A stretch of 64,000 nt of DNA from Planctomycetota bacterium. GTDB taxonomy: Bacteria; Planctomycetota; UBA1135; UBA2386. The DNA is taken from the NCBI GenBank assembly GCA_016794425.1, contig JAEUHR010000004.1:1-64000 (forward strand). Reading direction: 5' to 3'. Shown here piece by piece: positions 56,652 through 64,000 of the stretch. The translations under genes were made by a program, and so were the position numbers. Position 1 is the first letter of the stretch. Every line of letters begins with the position of its first letter. The notes below the pieces were generated by a model. That model was not told the DNA's origin, searched no databases, and saw nothing but the letters and a program-made list of their open reading frames with translations.

Positions 56652-57401
56652 ATGCACACTCCCGACGACGAACGGAACCACGCCGAGGCGATGCGCCGGC
56701 TGCTTGCCGACGCTGTGCCGGAAGTGCCGATCGCGGCGACCAAAGTGCGCGCGACCGCCGCGCGCGCCGTCGCCGAGGCGGCGGCCCGCCGCCGGTTCCG
56801 GCGCCTGGGGGCCGTGGCCGCCAGCGTCGCGGTCCTGGTGGCGCTGGTCGCTGGCTACCGCTGGCGTTGGAGCGGCGACCACATCGACGACTTGTCGTTC
56901 CGGCAGGCGATCGACATCACGCGCGTCGACGACGGGTACGAGAAGGGGCGGGTCCAGGCCGCCGCCGGCAAGGTCAGCATGGACATCACGCGCATGCTGT
57001 CGCGCTTGATCGAGCGGGGCGCGCTGACCGACGAACTGAAGGCGGCCATGCTCGAGGCGCTGGACAGCCCCGTGCCCATCGCGGTGCCCTACGCATGGGG
57101 TGTGGAGGATCTGCGACGGAAGCTCGAGGCCGGCGTGGCCTTGATGCCCTCCGAAATGGCGCAGTTGAAGCAGGCCATCTACGCGGCGGTGCACACGATC
57201 CGTGCGCTCGGCGAACGCCGCGAGGACATGCGCGAAATCACGGATTCGATCTGCTTCATGTTCCGCCGATACGTCACGGTCATCCCGATCGAGCGGGAGC
57301 AGGAACGGCTGCGCCAGAAGGAACCGCAGGCCGAAGGGGGCCTGCAGGACCCGCAGAGCGTACGGGACCCGCAGGACCACGAGGACAAGAAGGACCTGTA
57401 G
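56652..57401 (+). CDS. Membrane protein downstream of ECF sigma, candidate anti-sigma factor
   Basis: 249 residues. AGGAGG five bases before ATG. The N-terminal ~50 residues would be cytoplasmic, with a basic stretch (AEAAARRRFRRLG). One helix follows (AVAASVAVLVALVAGY, ~54-69), then a ~175-residue helical outer domain (AGKVSMDITRMLSRLIERGALTDELKAAMLEAL; MAQLKQAIYAAVHTIRAL). The C-terminus is a charged, low-complexity tail (EPQAEGGLQDPQSVRDPQD). There is no zinc-binding HxxxCxxC motif, so the anti-sigma role rests on position and topology only. Confidence 0.72.
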   Translation: MHTPDDERNHAEAMRRLLADAVPEVPIAATKVRATAARAVAEAAARRRFRRLGAVAASVAVLVALVAGYRWRWSGDHIDDLSFRQAIDITRVDDGYEKGRVQAAAGKVSMDITRMLSRLIERGALTDELKAAMLEALDSPVPIAVPYAWGVEDLRRKLEAGVALMPSEMAQLKQAIYAAVHTIRALGERREDMREITDSICFMFRRYVTVIPIEREQERLRQKEPQAEGGLQDPQSVRDPQDHEDKKDL

Positions 57402-57422
57402 CAGGCGCTGCCGGGGCGATCG

Positions 57423-57779
57423 CTACTGGATCGTCCGGAACTCGGGCGAGTGCCCCGGCGCCGTGAAGGTCGCGCTGCTCCAGCCGGCCGGCGGCATCCA
57501 GGTGATCGTCTGGCCGGCGGGGACCTCGACCGTGACCACTTGGCCGCCGGAGCCGGTGATCGTGACGGTCAGGTTGCCGGTGCCCGCGTGGCTGATCTTC
57601 GCGCCGACCCCCTGGCGGATGACGGCCGGCGGCTGGACGTCGAGGGTCGACGTCGCGGGGCGCAGCACGAGGTCGCCGGACGTCGCCGCGGCCGGGTGGG
57701 CCAACGGCGCCGACAGCGCCACGCACAGCAGGGGAACGAACAGCTGCCGCAGCAGCGAGACAGTGATCTTGAGTTGCAT
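57423..57779 (-). CDS. Small secreted beta-domain protein
   Basis: 118 residues; signal peptide LRQLFVPLLCVALSAPLAHPAAA. The mature ~85 residues form an all-beta domain (DLVLRPATSTLDVQPPAVIRQG, GNLTVTITGSGGQVVTVEVPAGQTITWMPP) resembling a bacterial Ig or cupredoxin-size sandwich. No metal ligands are evident. GGAGGAGG five bases before ATG 57779; part of this sequence lies in a hairpin (57789-57805), so translation may be controlled. Convergent with the sigma/membrane unit. Confidence 0.75.
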   Translation of the reverse strand: MQLKITVSLLRQLFVPLLCVALSAPLAHPAAATSGDLVLRPATSTLDVQPPAVIRQGVGAKISHAGTGNLTVTITGSGGQVVTVEVPAGQTITWMPPAGWSSATFTAPGHSPEFRTIQ

Positions 57780-57788
57780 GTGTGCCTC

Positions 57789-57805
57789 CTCCGACTGCGT
57801 CGGAG
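57789..57805 (-). promoter_or_regulatory. Hairpin masking part of the Shine-Dalgarno
   Basis: On the minus strand CTCCGAC / GTCGGAG with a 3-base loop. The 3' arm contributes the first GGAG of the GGAGGAGG ribosome-binding site (57792-57785) of the small secreted protein. Confidence 0.5.
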
Positions 57806-57950
57806 TCACACCTGCAGGGGGCTGCCGCCGGGACCCGGAACCGGATTCGCGCGCCGGACCGTGGCGATTTCTTGTTGAGACCCGCGGCTATTGCCGGTGA
57901 AGACACGTTCTTCGCTCGGACTTCGGGACCGGCGGAAGAAGGAGAGTCAT

Positions 57951-57984
57951 CCTCGCGCGGGTGGGCGATCGCCCCCGCGCGAGG
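57951..57984. promoter_or_regulatory. 34-base near-perfect palindrome in a divergent gap
   Basis: CCTCGCGCGGG and CCCGCGCGAGG (11 bp, perfect) enclose the inner palindrome GGGCGATCGCCC. It lies in the 283-base gap between the small secreted protein (minus) and the glycosyltransferase (plus). That gap otherwise shows no gene and contains an unusually AT-rich patch near 57866-57880. Confidence 0.55.
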
Positions 57985-58062
57985 TCCGGCGCCGCGGGAT
58001 TCGGTGTCGGCGATGGAACGGCTGGTCGTCGCTCGGTTGGCCGCTATCGTTCCGCCTCCACG

Positions 58063-60030
58063 GTGGCACCGAAGCACGCAGACGGATCGCAGACGGTGCT
58101 GCCGCCGCACGGTGTCGGCCGCCGCCGTACCTTGGCGCTGCTCGGCACCCTCGCGTTTGCCGCGGTCGCGGTGCGGCTCGCGTGGGTCGGCGACGACGCC
58201 TACATCACGCTGCGCAGCGTCGAGAACTGGGTGCAGGGCAACGGCCTGCGCTGGAACACCGCCGACCGCGTGCAGACCTTCACGCATCCGCTGTGGATGC
58301 TGCTGCTGGCGCTCGGCCGGCTGGTGTCCGGCGAGGTGTTCTACACCGCGATCGGGCTCGGCCTCGCCTGTGCGACTGCGGCGGTCGCATGGCTGCTGCT
58401 CACGGCGCGGTCGCTGGTCGGGCTCGGCTGCGTGGGCCTCACGGCGCTCTTGGCGCACGCGTTCGGCGACTACGCGACCTCGGGGCTCGAGACCTCGCTG
58501 ACCTACCTGCTGCTGGTCGCCTTCGCCGGCGCAGCCACCGCCGGGCCGTCGCCGCGGCACTGGCTGCTGACGGCGCTGTTCGGCGCGCTGGCGGCGACCA
58601 ACCGCATGGACCTGGCGCTGCTGTGTGCGCCGGGCGCGCTGTGGGCGATGCGCGCGCTGCCGTGGCGCACGCGGTTCGCGCGCGGGCTGCTCGGCGCGCT
58701 GCCGTTCGTGCTCTGGCTCCTGTGCGCGGCGATCTACTACGGCTCGCCGCTGCCGGTCACGGCGCACGCGAAGGCGTTCGGGCTCGGCGTGCCGGCCGGC
58801 GAACTGGCGCTGCAGGGGCTGCGCTACCTGTGGCAGGCCTGCACGACCGACCCCGTGCTGCCGGCGACGATCGGGCTCGGGTTCGGGCTCGGCGTGCGCG
58901 ACCGCCGCCACCGCTGGCTCGCGCTCGGCATGCCGCTCTACCTCGCCTACGTGGTCAAGGTCGGCGGCGACTTCATGCAGGGACGGTTCCTGCTGCCGCC
59001 GTTCGTGCTGGCGCTGTGGTGCATCGCGCGCTGCGAACGGCTGCCGGTGGCGTGGCTCGCGCTGCCGTGTGTCGGCGCGCTGCTGGCGCCGCCGCACTGG
59101 CTGCGGCCGCCGAGCTTCGACCCGCTGCAGTACACACCGGAGCAGATCGCCGCCGCGCACGGCATCGTCGACGAACGGCGCAACTACTACGGCACGCAGG
59201 GCCTGTTGAGCCCGCTGCGCAACGGCACGCTGCAGTTCGGGGCGATGAACTCGTTCCCGGTGGTGTGGCCGGCGCCGCGCACCGAGCCGTGGCTCGCGGT
59301 CGGCGGCGCCACCGGCGCGTTCGGTTACGGCGCCGGTGGGCTCGGCCGCATCGTCGACCCGCTGCTGTGCGATCCGCTGCTGGCGCGGTTGCCGGCGTAC
59401 CGGCCGGACCAGTGGCGGATCGGCCACGTGCTGCGGCGCATCCCCGAGGGCTACCTCGAGAGCCTCGCGTCGGGTGAGAACCGCATCCTGCACCCGGGGC
59501 TGCACCGCTACTACGAGGCGCTGCGCACCGTGACGACCGCGCCGGTCTGGGACGCCGCGCGGTGGCGCGCGGTGGTCGCGCTGTGGAGCGGCGCGCTCGA
59601 TGCCGACCTGCGCGCCTTCGTCGCCGAACACTACCGCACGCCGCCGCGCGTCGACGTGGCGCCCGCGGCCGCCATGCGGCCCGTCGCCGGCGGCGTCTAC
59701 TGGTTCGACGAACCGGCCGCGATCCTCGTGCACGACGGCGGCGTCGCGGTGCGCTTCCCGGCGCCGACCGTCGCGAACGTGCTGCGCGTCTCGATCGCGG
59801 GGCTGTACGCGTTCCGCTTCACGTTCCGCCGCGAAGGCGCCGAACTCGGCACCGCGACCGCGCTGCCGACCGGCCATGCGCTCGAGATGCAGCGGTTGCA
59901 GGCGGTCGAGGTCGCGGTGCCGGCCGCGGCGATCGGCTTCGACGAACTGTGGCTCGACGTCGTCGAGCACGCGGCGTCGCACCTCGGCGTCACGCGGCCG
60001 GCGTTCGGCGGCCTGCAGCTGCCTCAGTGA
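58063..60030 (+). CDS. GT-C type membrane glycosyltransferase
   Basis: 655 residues. The N-terminal half is a multi-helix GT-C fold (LALLGTLAFAAVAVRLAW, FYTAIGLGLACATAAVAWLLL and others). It has the catalytic-loop pattern GDDAYITLRSVENWVQGNGLRWNTADRVQTFTHPLWMLLLALG, typical of lipid-linked-sugar mannosyl/arabinosyltransferases (AftB/PMT-like). The Asp pair after helix 1 is the usual metal/acceptor site. The C-terminal ~200 residues are a soluble extracytoplasmic domain. Probably transfers sugars from polyprenyl phosphate to a surface polymer or protein. Start GTG 58063 is tentative (no Shine-Dalgarno; TATCGT 12 bases upstream). The stop overlaps the convergent gene by seven bases. Confidence 0.8.
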   Translation: MAPKHADGSQTVLPPHGVGRRRTLALLGTLAFAAVAVRLAWVGDDAYITLRSVENWVQGNGLRWNTADRVQTFTHPLWMLLLALGRLVSGEVFYTAIGLGLACATAAVAWLLLTARSLVGLGCVGLTALLAHAFGDYATSGLETSLTYLLLVAFAGAATAGPSPRHWLLTALFGALAATNRMDLALLCAPGALWAMRALPWRTRFARGLLGALPFVLWLLCAAIYYGSPLPVTAHAKAFGLGVPAGELALQGLRYLWQACTTDPVLPATIGLGFGLGVRDRRHRWLALGMPLYLAYVVKVGGDFMQGRFLLPPFVLALWCIARCERLPVAWLALPCVGALLAPPHWLRPPSFDPLQYTPEQIAAAHGIVDERRNYYGTQGLLSPLRNGTLQFGAMNSFPVVWPAPRTEPWLAVGGATGAFGYGAGGLGRIVDPLLCDPLLARLPAYRPDQWRIGHVLRRIPEGYLESLASGENRILHPGLHRYYEALRTVTTAPVWDAARWRAVVALWSGALDADLRAFVAEHYRTPPRVDVAPAAAMRPVAGGVYWFDEPAAILVHDGGVAVRFPAPTVANVLRVSIAGLYAFRFTFRREGAELGTATALPTGHALEMQRLQAVEVAVPAAAIGFDELWLDVVEHAASHLGVTRPAFGGLQLPQ

Positions 60031-61733
60031 GCCGCCGCGCGGCGCACGCGCCGCGGCGCGCTGGCGGGCATCGCGTCGAGCCGTTCGCCGGCGCGCCAGT
60101 CGGGCACGCGCCGCAGCCGCAGCCACACGTCGCGGTCGGTCGGCAGGAACGAAAAGGCGCCGTCGGGCAGCACGGCCTCGCTGCCGGCGAGCGGGAAGAA
60201 CCACTCGTGCGACGCCAGCCAGACGCGGCCCGCGGCGTCGAACGCGTACAGCGAGTAGCGCGCGTCCGGCGGCGCCGACGCATCGTGCCAGCGCAACTGC
60301 GGCGGCGCCGTCAGCGGCGCTGTCGGCGGCGGCGAGCGCCACTCGATGCCGTTGGCCTCTGCGTCGGGCGCGACGACGATGCCGTCCACCAGCGCCGCGT
60401 GGTGCGCGTCGGCCGGCGCCAGCGCGGCGTCGAACTGCGGCGCGAACCAGCCGAACAGCACCCAGGCCGCGACCGCGGGCGGCACCAGTGCCAGCGGCCA
60501 CGCCGCGCGGCCGAGCCGCGCGACCGTGCCGAGGTGCACGAGGCCCGCCGCCAGCAGCATCGCACCGGGGCCGATCGCCGGGAACAAGAGCCGCGCCTGC
60601 GGCTGCGGCGACGACAGGTTGAACCAGGCGGTGCCGGCGAACACGAGCGCCGCGGCGGCGAGCAGCAGCGGCAACGGCTGCGGCCAGGTGGCGCGCACGG
60701 CGCCGAGGCGGTGCGCCGCGAGGCCGGCGCCGGCGAGCCCCACCGTCGCGGCGCCGGCGGCGACCAGCGCCGGGTGCGGCGGCAGCGCGAACCAGCCGAA
60801 CGTACCGAACAGCGACGTGCACACCTGCGGCAGGAAGCCGCCCCAGAACCACGGCCAGCGGTACTCGGCCGGGATGTTCGCGAACGCGGCATCGTGCACG
60901 CCCATTGCCAGCGGATCGCCGTACAGCAGCGCGTTGCGCCAGAGCACCGGCGCCGTAGCGGCAGCGGCCAGCAGCAGCGCCACGGCACCCGGCAGCGCCG
61001 CGCGGCGGTCGCGCGCGACCGTGACCGCGACGGTGCCGAGCGCCAGCACACCGAGGAAGCCGGTGGTCAGTTTGGTCAGCGCGGCGAGGCCGAGCAGCGC
61101 ACCGAGCGGCAGCGCGCGGCGCCACGGCAGCGCCCGTTCCGTCAGCGTGCGCGCCAGCAGCACCAGCACGGCGGTGCTCAATGCGATCGCCAGCGCGTCG
61201 CTGTTCAGCACCGCGTGCAGGAACGACCACATCGGCAGACAGGCGACCAGCAGCGCCGCGACGTCGGCGACCAGCGGCCGGTCCGGGCACGCGATCGCGC
61301 CCAGCCGGTGCACGGCGACCAAAGACAGGAGCCCGAGCAGCAGCGACACCGCGCGCAGCCACGCCAGCGTACGTTGCGCCGGCGAACGCGGCGGCAGTTC
61401 GTCGCCGCCGTGCTGCCAGCGCAGGTGGTTCTGCTGCTGGAAGGCCTCGCTGGGCACGGTCGAGAACACCGTGTCGCGGGCGCCGAGCGCCGTCAGCGCC
61501 GTGGCCAGCAACGCGTAGTAGAGCGGCGGATGGTGTGCCAGCACCGCCTCGTCGAGCTGCTGCGCGCCGTGGCCCGGCGCGACCGGCAGCGTGCGCGCGT
61601 TCGCGAGGTGCCAGGCGTACTGGTAGTGCGCGTTCTCGTCGGGGCCCTCGAAGCTCGGCGTCCGCAGCAGGTAGCCGAACGACAGGAGCAGGTGGCACGA
61701 GAGGGCGAGCCAGAACAGCGGGCGCCGCGTCAC
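60024..61733 (-). CDS. GT-C/DUF2142-type membrane glycosyltransferase
   Basis: 569 residues with 10-12 hydrophobic segments (LFWLALSCHLLLSFGYLLR, LLGLLSLVAVHRLGAIAC, LGVLALGTVAVTVA, PLALVPPAVAAWVLFGWF). The first loop reads PSFEGPDENAHYQYAWHLANARTLPV, with the acidic DE pair and the PDExxH pattern of DUF2142/GT39-like enzymes. HHPPLYYALLAT follows. A polyprenyl-phosphate-sugar-using transferase or similar envelope enzyme is likely. GTG start at 61733. Convergent and overlapping by seven bases with the previous glycosyltransferase; 38 bases from the divergent hydrolase start. Confidence 0.82.
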   Translation of the reverse strand: MTRRPLFWLALSCHLLLSFGYLLRTPSFEGPDENAHYQYAWHLANARTLPVAPGHGAQQLDEAVLAHHPPLYYALLATALTALGARDTVFSTVPSEAFQQQNHLRWQHGGDELPPRSPAQRTLAWLRAVSLLLGLLSLVAVHRLGAIACPDRPLVADVAALLVACLPMWSFLHAVLNSDALAIALSTAVLVLLARTLTERALPWRRALPLGALLGLAALTKLTTGFLGVLALGTVAVTVARDRRAALPGAVALLLAAAATAPVLWRNALLYGDPLAMGVHDAAFANIPAEYRWPWFWGGFLPQVCTSLFGTFGWFALPPHPALVAAGAATVGLAGAGLAAHRLGAVRATWPQPLPLLLAAAALVFAGTAWFNLSSPQPQARLLFPAIGPGAMLLAAGLVHLGTVARLGRAAWPLALVPPAVAAWVLFGWFAPQFDAALAPADAHHAALVDGIVVAPDAEANGIEWRSPPPTAPLTAPPQLRWHDASAPPDARYSLYAFDAAGRVWLASHEWFFPLAGSEAVLPDGAFSFLPTDRDVWLRLRRVPDWRAGERLDAMPASAPRRVRRAAAH

Positions 61734-61758
61734 GGCGCGAACTCTACGCCGCGCCGCG

Positions 61759-61764
61759 TAGGAT
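61759..61764 (+). promoter_or_regulatory. TAGGAT -10-like box before the serine hydrolase
   Basis: TAGGAT seven bases before GTG 61772, overlapping an ATG at 61763. Favours the GTG start, as at the kinase gene. Confidence 0.4.
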
Positions 61765-61771
61765 GCGCCGC

Positions 61772-63136
61772 GTGAACTCCGTGTCCCTCGTGCGCTGCGT
61801 CCTCGTCCCCCTGCTGGCCCTCGCCGTCCCGGCGCAGGCGCCGAACCCCGACTGGCTGCCTGCCGTCGACGCGCTGGCCGCCGAACACCTGGCCCGCCCC
61901 GGTGCGGTCGGTTTCTCGGTCGGCATCGCCCGCGGCGGCCAGGTGCTGCTCGAGAAGGGTTACGGCCTGGCCGAGGTCGAACACCGCGTGCCGGCGGCGC
62001 CGTGGACGCGGTTCCGCATCGGTTCGGTCACCAAGCAGTTCACGGCCGCGCTGGTGATGCGCCTCTGCGAGCAGGGCAAGGTCGCGCTGGACGACCCGCT
62101 CGAGAAGTTCGTGACCGACCTGCCGCTGCAGGGCAAACGCGTGACGGTGCGCATGCTGCTCGACCACACCAGCGGCATCCCGAGCTACACCGACCTCGGC
62201 GAGCCGTGGCAGAAGGTCTGGCCGATCGAGCTCTCGCACGCGGAACTGCTCGCGCTGGTCCGCGACAAGCCGTTCGACTTCGAGCCCGGCACGGACTGGC
62301 ACTACAACAACACCGGTTACTACCTGCTCGGCATGCTGCTCGAGCGCGTGCACGGCGAGCCGTTCGCGGCGGTCGTGCAGCGCGAGATCGCGGCGCCGCT
62401 GGCGCTGCGCCACACGCTCTACGACAGCCAGCGCGACCTGATCGAAGACCGCGCGCAGGGCTACGGCTTCGAGAACGGCAAGCTGTGCAACGACCTGCAC
62501 CTCGGCATGAGCCAGCCCGGTGCGGCCGGCGCCCTGCTGTCGACCGGCGGCGACCTGGTGCGCTGGTCGATGGCGCTGGCGGCCGGGAAGGTGGTGTCGG
62601 CGGAGTCGTACCGGCGCATGACGACGCCATGCGTGCTGCCGAACGGCCGCAACACCGGCTACGGCTTCGGCCTGATCCTCGGCGAGATCGAGGGGCGGCC
62701 GGCCGTGCACCATGGCGGCGGCATCTTCGGCTTCAACTCCGAACTGCTGCACGTGGTCGGCGACGACCTGCACATAGCCGTGGTCAGCAACGCCGAAGAG
62801 GTCAGCGCGCAGAAGCTGGCCGAGGCCATCGTGCGCGAGGTGCTGGCGATCCCCGCGTTCACGCCGAAGGACCTGCCGCTGCCGGCCGAACTGCGCGACG
62901 CGCTGGTCGGCGACTACGAGCTCGACCTCGGCATGGTGCTGGCCGTCAGCGTCGACGGCGAACGGCTGCGCGCGCAGGGCAAGGCCGAGGGCCAGGCCGC
63001 GTTCCAGCTGCTGTGGCAGGGCGAACGCGAGTTCCGCGCCGCGTTCGACCCGAGCGTCAAACTGGTGTTCGCGGCCGATGCGCAGTCGCTGACGCTGCAC
63101 CAGGGCGGCGGCGTGTTCGCGGGCCAGCGCCGGTGA
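61772..63136 (+). CDS. Secreted serine beta-lactamase-like hydrolase (class C/PBP4* fold)
   Basis: 454 residues; signal peptide SLVRCVLVPLLALAVPAQ. Active-site motifs are in order: SxxK as SVTK in RFRIGSVTKQFTAALVMRL, the tyrosine motif YNN in DWHYNNTGYYLLGMLLERV, and HxG in AVHHGGGIFGFNSELL (in place of KTG). This is the family S12/AmpC-EstB type of exported esterase, D-aminopeptidase or carboxypeptidase. The last ~100 residues (LVGDYELDLGMVLAVSVDGERLRAQG) are the accessory lipocalin-like domain often found after it. GTG 61772 is preferred; ATG 61763 would add three residues. Confidence 0.88.
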   Translation: MNSVSLVRCVLVPLLALAVPAQAPNPDWLPAVDALAAEHLARPGAVGFSVGIARGGQVLLEKGYGLAEVEHRVPAAPWTRFRIGSVTKQFTAALVMRLCEQGKVALDDPLEKFVTDLPLQGKRVTVRMLLDHTSGIPSYTDLGEPWQKVWPIELSHAELLALVRDKPFDFEPGTDWHYNNTGYYLLGMLLERVHGEPFAAVVQREIAAPLALRHTLYDSQRDLIEDRAQGYGFENGKLCNDLHLGMSQPGAAGALLSTGGDLVRWSMALAAGKVVSAESYRRMTTPCVLPNGRNTGYGFGLILGEIEGRPAVHHGGGIFGFNSELLHVVGDDLHIAVVSNAEEVSAQKLAEAIVREVLAIPAFTPKDLPLPAELRDALVGDYELDLGMVLAVSVDGERLRAQGKAEGQAAFQLLWQGEREFRAAFDPSVKLVFAADAQSLTLHQGGGVFAGQRR

Positions 63137-63157
63137 CGCAGCCCCGCGCGCGCCGGC

Positions 63158-63185
63158 TTGACCGCCGGACGGCCGCCGATAGCGT
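63158..63185 (+). promoter_or_regulatory. Promoter TTGACC-N16-TAGCGT
   Basis: -35 TTGACC (63158-63163), 16 bases, -10 TAGCGT (63180-63185), then nine bases to ATG 63195. Both hexamers are good matches, and the transcript would start within a few bases of the start codon. Confidence 0.6.
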
Positions 63186-63194
63186 CCGCGCACC

Positions 63195-64000
63195 ATGAGC
63201 GCGCCGCCGAACGCAGGGTCGAACACGCGCGTCGGTTGGCGCGAGATCGCCTTCGCGCTGGTGGTCGGTGCGATCGCCTACGCGGTGTCGTGTGCCCTCG
63301 TGTGGCCGGATCCGGCCACCAAGGGCTTCGGCGCGCAGTTCCAGCTGATGTCGACGGCGCCGTTCGACCTGCTGGGCCAGTTCCCGCACCGCATCCTGGT
63401 GTCGCTGCTGGCCTGGGTGTGCGGCCTCGGCGGACCGGTGCCCGGGTCCGGCGAGCCGGAGCGATTCCTCTACTTCATGCGCGGCCTGTACGTCGTGCTG
63501 CTCGCCTGTGTCTGCCTCTACGCGCGCTGGCTCGGCGCGCGGCACCGCGACGGCCTGCTGATCGCGCTCGCGGTCGCCGTGACGGCGCCGGTGCAGATGT
63601 ACAAGCAGCACTGGGTCGGCCTGTGCGACCCGCTGGCCTACGCGCTGGCGCTGGTGGCGGCGATGTGCGTCCGCAACCGACGCGTGTTCTGGCTGTTGTT
63701 CCTGGCCAACCTGCTGACGCACGAACTGGCGATCTTCCTCGCGCCGTGGTTCTGGTTCCTGCGGCGCCAGGTCGACGACCGTTGGCGGGGCGACCTCGTC
63801 TGGTTCGCCGCCGTCGTCGCGGCCTACGGCGCCTTCTACCTCCTGGTGCGGTCGATCGCGCAGCCGACCTACGCGGTCGACTTCTTCCTGGCGAACCCGC
63901 TGTTCCCGTGGGGTGCGCTCGGCTGCTGGATGATGGCGCTGACGCACCTGCTGCTGGCCTACGGGCCGGTGCTGGCCGTGCTCGGCTGGCACTGGCACTC
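63195..64000 (+). CDS. Integral membrane protein, 3' end outside window
   Basis: At least 268 residues, open to the end of the window. The hydrophobic segments are IAFALVVGAIAYAVSCALVW, LYVVLLACVCLYARWL, LLIALAVAVTAPVQMY, YALALVAAMCV, VFWLLFLANLLTHELAIFLAPWFWFL, LVWFAAVVAAYGAFYLLV and LGCWMMALTHLLLAYGPVLAVLG. The stretches QFPHRILVSLLAWVCGL and LLTHELAIFLAP are reminiscent of DUF-type membrane proteins found with polysaccharide genes, but I cannot name a family. It follows the hydrolase by 58 bases with its own strong promoter. Confidence 0.75.
   Translation, partial: MSAPPNAGSNTRVGWREIAFALVVGAIAYAVSCALVWPDPATKGFGAQFQLMSTAPFDLLGQFPHRILVSLLAWVCGLGGPVPGSGEPERFLYFMRGLYVVLLACVCLYARWLGARHRDGLLIALAVAVTAPVQMYKQHWVGLCDPLAYALALVAAMCVRNRRVFWLLFLANLLTHELAIFLAPWFWFLRRQVDDRWRGDLVWFAAVVAAYGAFYLLVRSIAQPTYAVDFFLANPLFPWGALGCWMMALTHLLLAYGPVLAVLGWHWH

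Noticed and set aside
57280..57410. Collagen-like Gly-Pro-x repeats in two alternative frames
   Set aside because: They are frame-shifted readings of the charged repetitive C-terminus of the sigma-partner membrane protein and of its complement; no start, signal or independent context.
57280..61698. 1472-codon minus-strand open frame spanning several genes
   Set aside because: It runs antisense through the GT-C glycosyltransferase and across intergenic DNA; the encoded sequence is low-complexity Arg/Ala/Pro.
63057..63998. Minus-strand open frame at the end of the window
   Set aside because: Its product is a His/Arg/Gln-rich string. The plus strand here encodes a clear polytopic membrane protein with a TTGACC/TAGCGT promoter.

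Overview
The window is one 64-kb stretch of very GC-rich bacterial chromosome, densely packed with about 51 protein genes on both strands. I see no rRNA, tRNA, CRISPR array, insertion sequence or plasmid gene. The gene content points to a Planctomycetota-like bacterium. The pointers are a Ser/Thr kinase paired with an ECF sigma factor, a second ECF sigma with a membrane partner, large secreted proteins built from DUF4082, bacterial-Ig and InlB-type repeats, secreted proteins with a C-terminal beta-domain of planctomycete style, and heavy use of GTG starts. Myxobacteria or Acidobacteria are not strictly excluded.

Layout. 1-9.9 kb: the end of methylcrotonoyl-CoA carboxylase beta, two divergent lipoproteins, a secreted beta-propeller-like protein and a 2302-residue modular surface protein. 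10-16.6 kb: a secreted peptidase-like protein, an orphan Hcp, a DUF4262 protein, two secreted proteins, an EamA transporter and an enoyl-CoA hydratase (possibly leucine catabolism with the first gene). 16.6-25.4 kb (minus strand): MoxR, DUF58, membrane transglutaminase and an S41 peptidase in one overlapping operon, preceded by a TPR protein, an alpha/beta hydrolase and a long GreA. 25.5-30.5 kb: a nuclease-like basic protein, a membrane protein, a degenerate plus an intact PilT-type ATPase, and flagellin.

30.6-40.8 kb: DinB protein, then (minus strand) a tripartite RND efflux operon under a NemR-like TetR regulator with recognisable operators, then lepB-lptB-membrane protein overlapping each other. 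40.9-46.7 kb: a tightly coupled ankyrin / unknown His-rich protein / 2OG-Fe(II) dioxygenase operon, a divergent membrane protein and three uncharacterised cytoplasmic-type proteins. 46.7-50.1 kb: kinase and ECF sigma. 50.2-55.9 kb (minus): LepA/EF4, a hybrid histidine kinase and a secreted two-jelly-roll protein. 56-57.8 kb: ECF sigma with membrane partner and a small secreted protein. 58-64 kb: two convergent GT-C-type membrane glycosyltransferases, a serine beta-lactamase-like hydrolase and the start of another membrane protein that runs off the end.

Transcription signals are readable. A sigma70-type promoter (TTGACG-N17-TATAGA) sits upstream of the TetR gene. Many genes without a Shine-Dalgarno sequence carry a -10-like hexamer 6-10 bases before the start codon, which suggests frequent leaderless mRNAs. 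GC-rich hairpins, usually without a T-tract, separate transcription units.
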